Made by a program: the position numbers and the translations under genes. This document shows positions 17,720 to 25,376 of a stretch of 64,000 bases of DNA, in pieces. The stretch spans positions 124,001 through 188,000 of the forward strand of contig NZ_MBSO01000056.1 of assembly GCF_001695835.1 (NCBI RefSeq), written 5' to 3'. Origin of the DNA: Ensifer sp. LC11. Lineage in GTDB: Bacteria; Pseudomonadota; Alphaproteobacteria; Rhizobiales; Rhizobiaceae. Each line of letters starts with the position of its first letter. Positions within the stretch are counted from its first letter, which is position 1. The notes beneath the pieces were generated by a model, which saw nothing but the letters and a program-made list of their open reading frames with translations, did not search any database and had not been told where the DNA came from.

Positions 17720-19186
17720 TCAGCCGGCGGCGCGGGCCGCCTGGCGTTCGGCTCGCAATTCGTCGAGCGAGCGCACCGGACGGCGCGCAGCGCCGTTCCA
17801 GTCGCGAGTCTTGACGGTCGAGCGGCTCAAGCGCTCCTTCGCACCGTCGATGGCATGGGCGTATTGCGGCAGCCACTGGCCTTGCGCGACGACCATCTCG
17901 TCAACCATCTGCCAGACCTCCTCCGGCGTGCAGATCGCGCCGACCAAGGGGTCGTGCAGCATTGCCAGCTTCAGAAGGTCGAGATCGCCGGTAACGGCGG
18001 CATGCACCGACATGCGCTGGACGTTGATCGATGAGAGGCAGGTGGCAGCGCAGGCTTCGGGAAGGGTGATGCCCGAGACCATGTTGATGCCGAAGCGATC
18101 GACGAAACCGGGGGATTCGATGATCGCGTCAGCGGGCAGATTGCTGATGACGCCGTTGTTCTTGACGTTGAAATGCCCGCGATAGACCCGGCCGGTTTCC
18201 AGCGCTTCCAGGATGTGGCTCGCATGTTCGTTCGAGCGCTTGCTGGGATCGAGCGGCCTTCCGGCGGCTTCCAGGAACTGCGGAAACTCCGTCTCGAACC
18301 AATTGCGAGTTTCCGTCGAATACCTGAGGTAGCCGCCAGTCTCGCCGTGGATCCAGTCCGACATGTCGATCCAGCGGCCGATTTCTTCCGGCCGCTTGCG
18401 ATACCAGGGCAGGTATTCGGAGAGATGGCCGTTGCTCTCGGTCGAATAGACGCCGAAGCGTTTCAGCACATCGATCCGGAGTTTCTCCTGCTTGGAAAAC
18501 ACCGGATGCGCCTCAAAAGCGGCGACGAGTTCGTCCTTGCCTATTCTGCGGCCCTTGAGCCTGACATCGACGAACCAGGTCTGGTGGTTGATGCCGGAGC
18601 AGATGTAGTCGAGTTCGCCCTCGCCGGCGCCAAGGATTTCGGCGATCTGCTCGCCGCCATGCTGAACGCCGTGGCAGAGGCCGACGGTATCGACCTTGCC
18701 GTATTCGATCGCCGCCCAGGTGTTCATCGCCATTGGGTTGGCATAATTCAGGAACTTGGCACCCGTCTCGGCGACCGCACGGATGTCGTTGCAGAAGTCG
18801 AGGATGACCGGAATGTTGCGCTGGCCATAGAGGATGCCGCCGGCGCAGATCGTATCGCCGACGCATTGGTCGACGCCGTATTTCAGGGGGATGCGGATGT
18901 CATCGGCATAGGCTTCGAGGCCGCCGACGCGAACGCAGCTGATGATGTAGCGGGCGCCTTCCAGCGCCTTTTGCCGATCGGTCGTCGCAGTCACCTTCGT
19001 CGGCAGGCGATTGACCTTTACGATCCGGTCGAGGATCGCCTTGATCATCTCCAGATTACGAGCACTGAGGTCGGTCAGCGCAACCTCGATATCGCGCAGT
19101 TCCGGCACGGCGAGAATGTCGGTGAAGAGCTTCTTGGTGAAGCCGATGCTGCCGGCGCCGATGATGGCGATCTTGAAACTTGCCAT
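17720..19186 (-). CDS. agaL: GH4 alpha-galactosidase/alpha-glucosidase family enzyme (first copy, operon start)
   Basis: 488-residue GH4 enzyme, first gene of the agp operon. NAD site KIAIIGAGSIGFTKKL, ISCVRVGGLEAYADD, FLNYANPMAMNTWAA, metal Cys in VGLCHGVQHGG and metal His in SGINHQTWFVDV are all present. It is clearly diverged from the second GH4 gene at 10236-11609 (different loops, 31 residues longer), so the two are not a recent duplication and may differ in substrate, for example alpha-galactoside chain length. A 112-base gap separates it from agpA. Confidence 0.86.
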   Translation of the reverse strand: MASFKIAIIGAGSIGFTKKLFTDILAVPELRDIEVALTDLSARNLEMIKAILDRIVKVNRLPTKVTATTDRQKALEGARYIISCVRVGGLEAYADDIRIPLKYGVDQCVGDTICAGGILYGQRNIPVILDFCNDIRAVAETGAKFLNYANPMAMNTWAAIEYGKVDTVGLCHGVQHGGEQIAEILGAGEGELDYICSGINHQTWFVDVRLKGRRIGKDELVAAFEAHPVFSKQEKLRIDVLKRFGVYSTESNGHLSEYLPWYRKRPEEIGRWIDMSDWIHGETGGYLRYSTETRNWFETEFPQFLEAAGRPLDPSKRSNEHASHILEALETGRVYRGHFNVKNNGVISNLPADAIIESPGFVDRFGINMVSGITLPEACAATCLSSINVQRMSVHAAVTGDLDLLKLAMLHDPLVGAICTPEEVWQMVDEMVVAQGQWLPQYAHAIDGAKERLSRSTVKTRDWNGAARRPVRSLDELRAERQAARAAG

Positions 19187-19376
19187 GTCCTCTTACTCCT
19201 CCTGAACCGCCCGCGACGCACGCGAAGGGTAAAATCAATTCAAAATTCCAAACGCACCGTCTGCACAACTTCAGCGCAGATCTGACTTTCTATTGGACTA
19301 GATTTGCCGACTGTTGCGCAGTTGGTCGTCATTATGTGTATAATCACCGACCCCGCCAGAGCGGTATTGTGCTTTC
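19187..19376. promoter_or_regulatory. Divergent promoter region agp operon / agpT
   Basis: 190 bases between divergent genes. A TATAAT hexamer at 19339-19344 lies 33 bases before the agpT ATG, with TTGCGC at 19314-19319 as a poorly spaced (19-base) -35 candidate. AgpT would be expected to bind here to activate the operon, but I could not identify paired AraC sites by eye. Confidence 0.4.
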
Positions 19377-20306
19377 ATGGGTAATTTTATGCTGCAAGAT
19401 TTGATCGACAATGGCCCTGTCATGCGCACCGTCTCCCTGCCGCGGGGACGCCAGAGCCTGCACACGATGCCGACCAGCACCGGCTATGAAATCCGCACCA
19501 ACGCCACCTATGACTGGGACGGAAGAAAACGCGGCAACACGCCCTTCACCGTGCTGCAGCACACGATCGCCGGCGCCGGAAACCTGCGCTACGAGAACCG
19601 CAGCTATCGCGTGCGCGAGAGCGAGACCTTGCTTCTGCTCGTGCCGCACAATCATCGCTACTGGCTGGAAGACGGCGGGCGCTGGGAGTTTTTCTGGATC
19701 TCGATGAATGGCGACGAGGCGCTGCGCATCCACCGCGCCATTCTTGCCGTCGCCGGCCCGGTCTTGAAGCTGCAGCCGGAAACGACCGAGCATCTGGCCG
19801 ATTGCAGCCTGCGGCTGATCCGCGGCGGCGAGACGCCGGGGCGGGCGTCTGCGATCGCCTATGAAGCGGCGATGGCGCTTTATGACGACGTCTTCGGCTC
19901 GCATCCGGTGTTCAGCCACGAGCACAGAACGATGCAACGTGTCGTCGACCACATCATGAACAATCTGCAGAGCCCGCTTCCGGTCGAGGAACTGGCGCGC
20001 GTCTCGGGCCTGAGCCGCGCGCATTTCTCACGCGTCTTTGCCGCCAGCGAAGGCATGGCACCGGCCGAGTACGTCTTGCAGAAGCGCTTGCAACGCGCGG
20101 TAAAATTGCTGACCAAGACCGCGAGCCTGCCGGTCAAGGAAGTGGCGATCCTCTCGGGCTTCGAAGACCCGAACTACTTCGCCAAGGTCTTCCGCCGCTC
20201 TTTCGGCTTGAGCCCCACCGAGTTCCGCACGACCGGCATGTATGCGAGCGTGCCGGCCGGTTCGGTGGAGCAATCGACCGACACGCTCCAGGAACCGGCG
20301 GTGTAG
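19377..20306 (+). CDS. agpT: AraC family regulator of alpha-galactoside use, AgpT
   Basis: 309 residues: an N-terminal cupin-like sensing domain (about 20-160) and a C-terminal double helix-turn-helix (about 195-290) with PLPVEELARVSGLSRAHFSRVFAASEG and VKEVAILSGFEDPNYFAKVFRRSFGLSPTEFR. Divergent from the GH4-agpABCD operon, matching AgpT of S. meliloti, the activator needed for agp expression. Start at 19377; an ATG 12 bases later (MLQDLI) is an equal possibility because neither has a clear Shine-Dalgarno site. Confidence 0.85.
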   Translation: MGNFMLQDLIDNGPVMRTVSLPRGRQSLHTMPTSTGYEIRTNATYDWDGRKRGNTPFTVLQHTIAGAGNLRYENRSYRVRESETLLLLVPHNHRYWLEDGGRWEFFWISMNGDEALRIHRAILAVAGPVLKLQPETTEHLADCSLRLIRGGETPGRASAIAYEAAMALYDDVFGSHPVFSHEHRTMQRVVDHIMNNLQSPLPVEELARVSGLSRAHFSRVFAASEGMAPAEYVLQKRLQRAVKLLTKTASLPVKEVAILSGFEDPNYFAKVFRRSFGLSPTEFRTTGMYASVPAGSVEQSTDTLQEPAV

Positions 20307-20335
20307 GTCCCGGCGCCTGGCCCGGAACCTTGGCC

Positions 20336-20857
20336 TCAGCCGGCCAGTTGTTGGCGAAACGCCGGCGTTCTTGGAAAAACCCCGCCAAGGTCGGCATGCA
20401 TTGCCCGCGCGATCACGTGGAAGTCACGTTCGCTGATGGCGAGATGGCCGAAACGAAGCTTCTGATCCCAGCTTCGGTTGCCTTCGGCAAACTCCAGACT
20501 GTCCAGCCACGGGCGGACCGGAGCCTCCATACTGTCGGCCCAGTCGATATCGCCGCGATGCGGGGCGACGCCGCCCATGGCAAAAAAGTAGGGTGGACGC
20601 TCCTTGACCACACCGATGGCCGTAAAACAGGCGAGCCCGGCTCTGCCGTTGAAGGCGGCGTTGGGTGAATAGCCGATGAAGCCGTCACCCGCCTTCATCC
20701 GCGTCAACGCCTGGACGTTGCCGTAGTCATAGCCGAAGCGCGAGAAGCCACCGTCCGGCGTATGCTGCAGATCATCACCGGAAACCGCGCCGATCCAGAA
20801 GTTGCGCTCGCCCGGCCTGCTTCCACCGCCCATCTGAAAAACATCCTGCGCCGACAT
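20336..20857 (-). CDS. EVE domain protein (UPF0310)
   Basis: 173 residues of the PUA-like EVE fold, with NFWIGAVSGDDLQ, FSRFGYDYGNVQALTRMKAGDGFIGYSP, ACFTAIGVVKERPPYFFAMGGVAPHRGDIDW and KLRFGHLAISERDF. EVE domains read modified bases in DNA or RNA and turn up beside restriction or stress genes; nothing of that kind is adjacent here, so the role is open. It converges with agpT (29-base gap) and has GAGGGATG before the ATG. Confidence 0.8.
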   Translation of the reverse strand: MSAQDVFQMGGGSRPGERNFWIGAVSGDDLQHTPDGGFSRFGYDYGNVQALTRMKAGDGFIGYSPNAAFNGRAGLACFTAIGVVKERPPYFFAMGGVAPHRGDIDWADSMEAPVRPWLDSLEFAEGNRSWDQKLRFGHLAISERDFHVIARAMHADLGGVFPRTPAFRQQLAG

Positions 20858-20997
20858 CGGTCATCCCTCGATCTCTGATCATGGGAACACTCTACGCGCG
20901 ACCCCTGCCAGATTCTGTCAGCATCGATTGACCCCTATGCCGGCCCTCGTCACATCCCCTGCAGCGCCCCGCATTCACGCGTGCAAGCGCCGCGATA

Positions 20998-21105
20998 TCA
21001 GTTGCCCGAACCCGGCGAGACCGGCTGCCATTCGCCGAACAGGGTCAAGCCTGCCGCCTTGGCGAGCGCAGCCGACGCATGGTTGTCAAGCTGGCAGCGG
21101 TACTG
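20998..21105 (-). pseudogene. Remnant of a GNAT acetyltransferase C-terminus
   Basis: The minus-strand frame ending at 20998 reads CQLDNHASAALAKAAGLT followed by FGEWQPV. This resembles the last strand-helix-strand of GNAT acetyltransferases, where an Asn/Ala-Ser...Ala...Gly-Leu/Phe pattern binds acetyl-CoA. Nothing upstream in any frame continues the domain, so this is a decayed end of about 35 codons. Recognition rests on a short stretch, so a chance match is possible. Confidence 0.4.
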
Positions 21106-21196
21106 TGGTGACAGTGAAGTCGCCTTCGCCTTGAACGACGTTGCCATTCGCAAACGTCGCCTGCCAGTAATTGGTAATCTTTGGGGGAAAGGACAT
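21086..21196 (-). CDS. Possible 36-residue small protein
   Basis: An ATG at 21194-21196 with AAAGG about 10 bases upstream opens a 36-codon frame beginning MSFPPKITNYWQATFANGN and ending in TTVPLPA. Composition is protein-like (balanced, no Arg/Pro excess of shadow frames). It slightly overlaps the acetyltransferase remnant in another frame. I do not recognise it; it could be a real small gene or the tail of a decayed one. Confidence 0.3.
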   Translation of the reverse strand: MSFPPKITNYWQATFANGNVVQGEGDFTVTTVPLPA

Positions 21197-21337
21197 GCAC
21201 GCAACCTTTCGGAACAGGCGCACAAGCGCTTACCGCCGGGAGTGAAACGCGCCTGAATTGGACAAACTAATCAATTAATTAAACAACGGGATCGAGTTGC
21301 CGGAAGGCAGTGGCGCAATAAAGGCCGCACAAAGCAA

Positions 21338-21364
21338 AAGCGCCCGCAGGAGATGCAGGCGCTT
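21338..21364 (-). terminator. Intrinsic terminator of the DUF1127 gene
   Basis: Arms AAGCGCCCGCA (21338-21348) and TGCAGGCGCTT (21354-21364) pair over 11 bases with one mismatch and a 5-base loop. In the minus direction the stem is followed by TTGCTTTG, T-rich as for an intrinsic terminator, 30 bases past the stop. Confidence 0.7.
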
Positions 21365-21393
21365 GGGCAATTTTATCAGTCTGGTAGGTCGCC

Positions 21394-21540
21394 TTAGCGG
21401 GCGAAGGCCGTGCGTGCGACGCGGTCGATGTCGGCGCGTTCGATGCCGAGGTCGCGCAGTTCGCGGTTCGACATGCGGCCCAGCTCGGTGACCGTCTGAC
21501 GATACTTGCGCCAGTTGTTGATGGAGCGTGCGATGTTCAT
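21394..21540 (-). CDS. DUF1127 small arginine-rich protein
   Basis: 48 residues: MNIARSINNWRKYRQTV, then TELGRMSNRELRDLGIERADI and ending DRVARTAFAR. This is the classic DUF1127 pattern (W-x3-R...L..LsdreLrDlGi.R.di..va). The ATG has GGGGGATCAA upstream. DUF1127 proteins of alphaproteobacteria are abundant, stress- and phosphate-responsive, and some bind RNA; the precise role of this copy cannot be read from sequence. It stands alone with its own terminator. Confidence 0.87.
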   Translation of the reverse strand: MNIARSINNWRKYRQTVTELGRMSNRELRDLGIERADIDRVARTAFAR

Positions 21541-21779
21541 TTGATCCCCCTTTCAATGGGCTTTCGAAGCCTGGCAGCCAGTCCGTGGCGCCTCGTTTCG
21601 CTTCGATGAACACCTTATAGCTGAGGCCTTTGGTAAGTTGCAGCGCTCAAAACTCAGCGCTCCCATGTGGCAAATGCATGGGTCGCGGCAACAACCTGTG
21701 CACGCATACGCGAATACCAGCTTCGCGCAACAACAGCCGCAGAAACTGTTGATCCCGACGACAGAGACAAGTATTTCTT

Positions 21780-21789
21780 TTGTCGACAA
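21780..21789. promoter_or_regulatory. GntR operator upstream of hypR
   Basis: Perfect 10-base palindrome TTGTCGACAA, 11 bases before the hypR ATG. It fits the FadR-subfamily GntR site pattern with GTM-KAC core. GTATTT lies four bases upstream of the inner TGTCGACA, exactly as at the hypD site. Its position over the ribosome-binding region suggests autorepression by HypR. Confidence 0.65.
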
Positions 21790-21800
21790 AGGAATCCGAG

Positions 21801-22511
21801 ATGACCGATATCGACACTGACAACAGCCCCATCCCCGAACGCAAGCGCGGCTCCGGCGTGAAGATGGTCTATGACCTCCTGCGCGACGAGATCCTCGACC
21901 TGGTGCTGCCACCCGGCAGCCCGATCGACGAAGTGCAGCTCGCCGAACGCCTGAAGATGTCACGCACCCCGATCCGCGAGGCGCTGGTCCGGCTTGCCGG
22001 CGAAGGGCTGATCGACACGCTGCCGAACCGCTCGACGATGGTCGCCAACATCGACTTCCTCAACCTGAACCCGTTCTTCGACGCGCTGGTGCTGATGTAC
22101 CGCGTCACGACACGGCTTGCGGCACAGAACCACCGCCCGGAAGATCTCGCTGTTATCCGCGGCTTCCACGAGGACTATGCGGCGGCGGTAAAATCGCGCG
22201 ACGCGCTGACGATGATCGCCACCAACGCCGCCTTCCACGCGGCGATCGCCGAGGCCGGTCGCAATCCCTATTTCACCAGCCTGTTCCGCCGGCTGCTGGA
22301 CGAGGGGCGGCGCATCCTCAGGCTTTATTACCAGTCCTACGAGGAACAGTTCCCGCAGCGCTTCGTCGACGAACACGCGGCGATCATCGCCGCGATCGCG
22401 GCGCGCGACATCGAGGCGGCCGACCGTCTCGGCAAGGCGCATGCGGAGCAGATCGTCGAGCAGGTGCAGAAGCTTTTTGCCCGCAACAACAAGCTCGACA
22501 TCGCCCTCTAG
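21801..22511 (+). CDS. hypR: GntR family regulator of hydroxyproline catabolism, HypR
   Basis: 236 residues. N-terminal winged helix (about 15-80) with VYDLLRDEILDLVLPPGSPIDEVQLAERLKMSRTPIREALVRLAGEGLID, then an all-helical FCD ligand domain whose metal/ligand residues include the His in AFHAAIAEA and RFVDEHAAIIAAI. Start ATG 21801 has AAGGAA at proper spacing; a TTG at 21780 lies inside the operator and is unlikely. Upstream of hypD, as in S. meliloti where HypR represses hydroxyproline genes. The palindromes listed at 21780, 22529, 26480 and 28225 are its probable targets. Confidence 0.87.
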   Translation: MTDIDTDNSPIPERKRGSGVKMVYDLLRDEILDLVLPPGSPIDEVQLAERLKMSRTPIREALVRLAGEGLIDTLPNRSTMVANIDFLNLNPFFDALVLMYRVTTRLAAQNHRPEDLAVIRGFHEDYAAAVKSRDALTMIATNAAFHAAIAEAGRNPYFTSLFRRLLDEGRRILRLYYQSYEEQFPQRFVDEHAAIIAAIAARDIEAADRLGKAHAEQIVEQVQKLFARNNKLDIAL

Positions 22512-22528
22512 CGGCTTTTGTATTTTTC

Positions 22529-22538
22529 TTGTCGACAA
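22529..22538. promoter_or_regulatory. GntR operator upstream of hypD
   Basis: TTGTCGACAA, identical to the site before hypR, embedded in a longer imperfect dyad of about 28 bases from GTATTT (22520) to AAATAC (22547). It lies in the 126-base hypR-hypD gap about 100 bases before the hypD ATG, a good place for repression of hypD transcription. Confidence 0.65.
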
Positions 22539-22637
22539 ATAAAATACAAACGGCTATTGTCTGGATCAAAGGCAGGTAGGCGCGTGCCGCCAAGGCGCTC
22601 ACCGCCTGCCGAGGAACAAAGCCGAGAGGAGTTTCAA

Positions 22638-23600
22638 ATGAAGGCTCAGATTTTCACTGGCGTCATCCCGGCGCTGATGACCCCTTGCAAGGAAGATCGC
22701 ACCCCCGATTTCGACGCGCTGGTGCGCAAGGGCAAGGAATTGATCGCGCAGGGGATGTCGGCCGTCGTCTATTGCGGCTCGATGGGTGACTGGCCGCTCC
22801 TGACCGACGCGCAGCGCATGGAAGGCGTCGAGCGCCTGGTCAAGGCCGGCATCCCGGTTATCGTCGGCACCGGCGCCGTCAACACCGCTTCGGCCGTTGC
22901 CCATGCGGCGCACGCCGAGAAGGTCGGCGCCCAGGGCCTGATGGTCATTCCGCGCGTCCTGTCGCGCGGCTCGGTCGTCGCCGCCCAGAAGAACCACTTC
23001 AAGGCCATTCTCTCGGCCGCCCCGAGCCTGCCGGCCGTCATCTACAACAGCCCCTATTACGGCTTTGCCACCCGCGCCGACCTGTTCTTCGCACTGCGCG
23101 CCGAGCATCCGAACCTCGTCGGCTTCAAGGAATTCGGCGGTGCTGCCGACATGCGCTATGCGGCCGAAAACATCACCAGCCGTGACGATGGCGTCTCGCT
23201 GATGATCGGCGTCGACACGGCCGTGTTCCACGGCTTCGTCAACTGCGGCGCGACCGGTGCGATCACCGGCATCGGCTGCGTGCTGCCGAAGGAAGTCATC
23301 CACATGTGCAACCTGTCGCGTGCCGCCGCCGAAGGCGACGTCGACGCTCGCCAGCGCGCACTGGAACTGGAACAGGCGCTCGCCGTGCTCTCCTCCTTCG
23401 ACGAAGGCCCGGACCTCGTTCTCTACTTCAAGCACATGATGGTGCTGAAGGGCGACAAGGAATACACGCTGCACTTCAACGAGAGCGACGTGCTCTCCGA
23501 CAGCCAGCGCGGCTATGTCGAAGCCCAGTTCAAGCTGTTCAACAGCTGGTACGCCGAGTGGAGCAAGCTCCCGGGCGCCGTGCAGAAGTACAAGGCCTGA
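22638..23600 (+). CDS. hypD: Pyrroline-4-hydroxy-2-carboxylate deaminase HypD
   Basis: 320-residue member of the dihydrodipicolinate synthase/NAL TIM-barrel family. In the trans-4-hydroxy-L-proline pathway it deaminates and dehydrates 1-pyrroline-4-hydroxy-2-carboxylate to 2-oxoglutarate semialdehyde. Motifs: GVIPALMTPC, YCGSMGDWPLLTDAQR, AVIYNSPYYG and the Schiff-base lysine in LVGFKEFGG. ATG at 22638 has AGAGGAG upstream; a longer upstream frame is not coding-like. The family alone would be ambiguous, but hypR, hypH, hypO and hypRE in the same locus settle the role. Confidence 0.88.
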   Translation: MKAQIFTGVIPALMTPCKEDRTPDFDALVRKGKELIAQGMSAVVYCGSMGDWPLLTDAQRMEGVERLVKAGIPVIVGTGAVNTASAVAHAAHAEKVGAQGLMVIPRVLSRGSVVAAQKNHFKAILSAAPSLPAVIYNSPYYGFATRADLFFALRAEHPNLVGFKEFGGAADMRYAAENITSRDDGVSLMIGVDTAVFHGFVNCGATGAITGIGCVLPKEVIHMCNLSRAAAEGDVDARQRALELEQALAVLSSFDEGPDLVLYFKHMMVLKGDKEYTLHFNESDVLSDSQRGYVEAQFKLFNSWYAEWSKLPGAVQKYKA

Positions 23601-23617
23601 ACCTCAGTTGACCACCC

Positions 23618-23655
23618 TTTACAGCGCCGCGCCTATTCAGGCGCGGCGCTGTAAA
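23618..23655. terminator. Bidirectional terminator between hypD and tetR-type gene
   Basis: A perfect 16-base stem, arms 23618-23633 and 23640-23655, with a 6-base loop TATTCA. Arms begin TTT and end AAA, giving T-rich ends both ways. It separates hypD from the convergent TetR-type gene, whose stop is 2 bases away. Confidence 0.85.
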
Positions 23656-23656
23656 G

Positions 23657-24289
23657 TCAGTGTCCCAGCGCTGTCTTATTCTGGATGATCGACGTCAGCT
23701 GCTCGGCACAGATCTTCAACGGTGCCACGGACTGGGATGCTTTTGCCATCGCCATCGCACCGGAGTAGGTTGCCACGACCAGGGTGGCTAGGGCCTCAAA
23801 ATCGAAGTCGCGAACGGGAGCCGCACGAAGGTCGGCCCGCAGCTTGTCAGCGATCGCGGTCCTCCAGCGTGTGAAGATCGCCTCGATCGCGGCTTGGAAA
23901 TCCTCGTCCTCACGCGACAGTTCAAGTGCGAGATTGTTCAGCGGGCAGCCCGAGACACCCCCCTTCCGCTCCAATTCGGAAATAATGGCCGCGAATACCG
24001 CCTGGATGCCATCGGCCGTCGTGGCCGCAAGCTTGACTGGCGTGATCCAGGTCAACTCGACGGCTTCTGCCACGCGATCCTGAATAACAGCGAGGCCGAG
24101 GGCCTTCTTGGTGGGGAAGTGATGCGCGAGCGCTCCGCCGGTAACGTCCGCATCGCGTTTCAGGTCATGCAGGGCACTGGAATGATAGCCGCGGGTCGAG
24201 AAGGCAACGTAGGCCGCATCCACAAGCCGCTGCCTCAGACCTTGCGGATCGTTCATGCGCCGATTTGGCGAGGTAGGTCGCTCCGACAT
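23657..24289 (-). CDS. TetR family regulator
   Basis: 210 residues with N-terminal helix-turn-helix (about 15-65: RLVDAAYVAFSTRGYHSSALHDLKRDADVTGGALAHHFPTKKALGLAVI) and a C-terminal ligand domain containing GGVSGCPLNNLALELSREDEDFQAAI. Strong Shine-Dalgarno GGAGGAAAGGAA. It is divergent from a NIPSNAP gene with twin palindromes between them, so it most likely represses itself and that gene. It sits inside the hydroxyproline locus but shares no motif or function with it, suggesting insertion. Confidence 0.85.
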   Translation of the reverse strand: MSERPTSPNRRMNDPQGLRQRLVDAAYVAFSTRGYHSSALHDLKRDADVTGGALAHHFPTKKALGLAVIQDRVAEAVELTWITPVKLAATTADGIQAVFAAIISELERKGGVSGCPLNNLALELSREDEDFQAAIEAIFTRWRTAIADKLRADLRAAPVRDFDFEALATLVVATYSGAMAMAKASQSVAPLKICAEQLTSIIQNKTALGH

Positions 24290-24329
24290 GGGTTATTTCC
24301 TTTCCTCCAAGTTATAGCAGGTTGACAAA

Positions 24330-24372
24330 ACAGGACAACTGCCCTGTACTGCAAACAGGATGACCGTCCTGT
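24330..24372. promoter_or_regulatory. Twin TetR operator, divergent promoter
   Basis: Two copies of ACAGG-N8-CCTGT, at 24330-24347 and 24355-24372, spaced 25 bases apart. The second extends to AAACAGGA...TCCTGTTT. They lie in the 99-base gap between the TetR-type gene and the NIPSNAP gene, a typical arrangement for a repressor dimer pair. Confidence 0.7.
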
Positions 24373-24388
24373 TTCGTAGGGGATACCC

Positions 24389-25162
24389 ATGTCTTTATTC
24401 ACAATGAGCGAATCAATGCCGCGGGCTGCGCGCGATACGACCAACTCGATCATTGAACTGCGGCGTTATCGGCTTCGACCGGAATCCAGGGAGACGCTGA
24501 TCGAGCTGTTCGACCGCGAATTCATCGAGTCCCAGGAAGCCCAGGGAATGAGCGTGATTGGACAATTCCGCGACCTTGATGATCCCAATAGCTTCGTATG
24601 GCTAAGAGGCTTTAGCGACATGCCGTCCCGCGCAGCAGCGCTGAACTCGTTCTATACAGGCCCGGTGTGGGCCGCGCACCGCGACCAGGCGAACGGCACG
24701 ATGATAAATTCGGACAACGTTCTGCTGCTGCGGCCCGCGTCGCCTGATGCCGGCTTTGGGCCATTACCCGTCACACGCCCCGCGTCTGACACAGGCGATG
24801 TACAGCGCGGCCTTATGGTTGCTACGACCTGTTATCTCGCACCACGCACGGGCGACGAGTTTGCCGGATTCTTTGAGACCGTTATCAAGCCGCATCTGGA
24901 GCGAGCCTCGGCCGTCGTGCTGGCCGCTTTGGTCACCGAGCAGAGCCCGAACACGTTCCCCAGGCTGCCTGTCCGCGAAGGGGAGACAGTCTTCGTCTGG
25001 TTCTGCGCTTTCCCCAGTCTGGCTGCGTACGAGAGCCATCTCGCCGAGCTTGCACAATCCGAGACCTGGACGACAGAGGCCGTTTCGGAGATGGGGCGGC
25101 GGACGTGGAGGCCGAACGAGGTGTTGCGCCTAACGCCAACAGCGCGATCACTACTGCCGTAA
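24389..25162 (+). CDS. NIPSNAP family protein
   Basis: 257 residues built of two ferredoxin-like (dimeric alpha/beta barrel) halves: first about 20-115 with IIELRRYRLRPESRETLIELFDREFIESQEAQGMSVIGQFRDLDDPNSFVWLRGF, second about 140-250 with FAGFFETVIKPHLERASA and VFVWFCAFPSLAAYESHLAEL. NIPSNAP proteins are often next to TetR regulators and oxidoreductases; their bacterial activity is mostly unknown. Controlled, presumably, by the divergent TetR. No signal peptide. Confidence 0.8.
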   Translation: MSLFTMSESMPRAARDTTNSIIELRRYRLRPESRETLIELFDREFIESQEAQGMSVIGQFRDLDDPNSFVWLRGFSDMPSRAAALNSFYTGPVWAAHRDQANGTMINSDNVLLLRPASPDAGFGPLPVTRPASDTGDVQRGLMVATTCYLAPRTGDEFAGFFETVIKPHLERASAVVLAALVTEQSPNTFPRLPVREGETVFVWFCAFPSLAAYESHLAELAQSETWTTEAVSEMGRRTWRPNEVLRLTPTARSLLP

Positions 25163-25272
25163 TTGCATTATGTCGGACACCGCATTGGCGAGTCTTCCTC
25201 CGGGGTCATAGAGGATTCCTGACGATTGCTGCCGGATGTCCGTTCGATAAACCCGAACACCAGCAGAATCTG

Positions 25273-25307
25273 AAAATGTGGAACCGGAGCAACCGGTTCC
25301 ACATTTT
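25273..25307. terminator. Bidirectional terminator between NIPSNAP gene and hypS
   Basis: Perfect 15-base stem AAAATGTGGAACCGG / CCGGTTCCACATTTT with a 5-base loop. The A and T ends give a T run in either direction, suiting both the NIPSNAP gene (ending 25162) and the convergent hypS (ending 25377). Confidence 0.85.
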
Positions 25308-25376
25308 GGTCAAGACTTGGTCCGCGAGGGCCTTTCGTTTTGCCGAATGCCGGAAGGACCGGATGCCCCGTGATTT

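Larger units (their letters stand above)
20858..21393. other. Gene-poor stretch between EVE gene and DUF1127 gene
   Basis: About 535 bases. It contains a probable acetyltransferase tail (20998-21105), a 36-codon ORF (21086-21196) and the DUF1127 terminator (21338-21364), each listed separately. The remaining parts, 20858-20997 and 21197-21330, show nothing I can support. Confidence 0.5.

Noticed and set aside
15880-17814. Plus-strand open frame of 644 codons opposite agpA
   Set aside because: Composition typical of a high-GC antisense frame; agpA is a clear binding protein with signal peptide.
25273-25307. Mobile element inverted repeat
   Set aside because: A long perfect hairpin, but between convergent genes with T-rich ends and no transposase or target duplication; best read as a bidirectional terminator.
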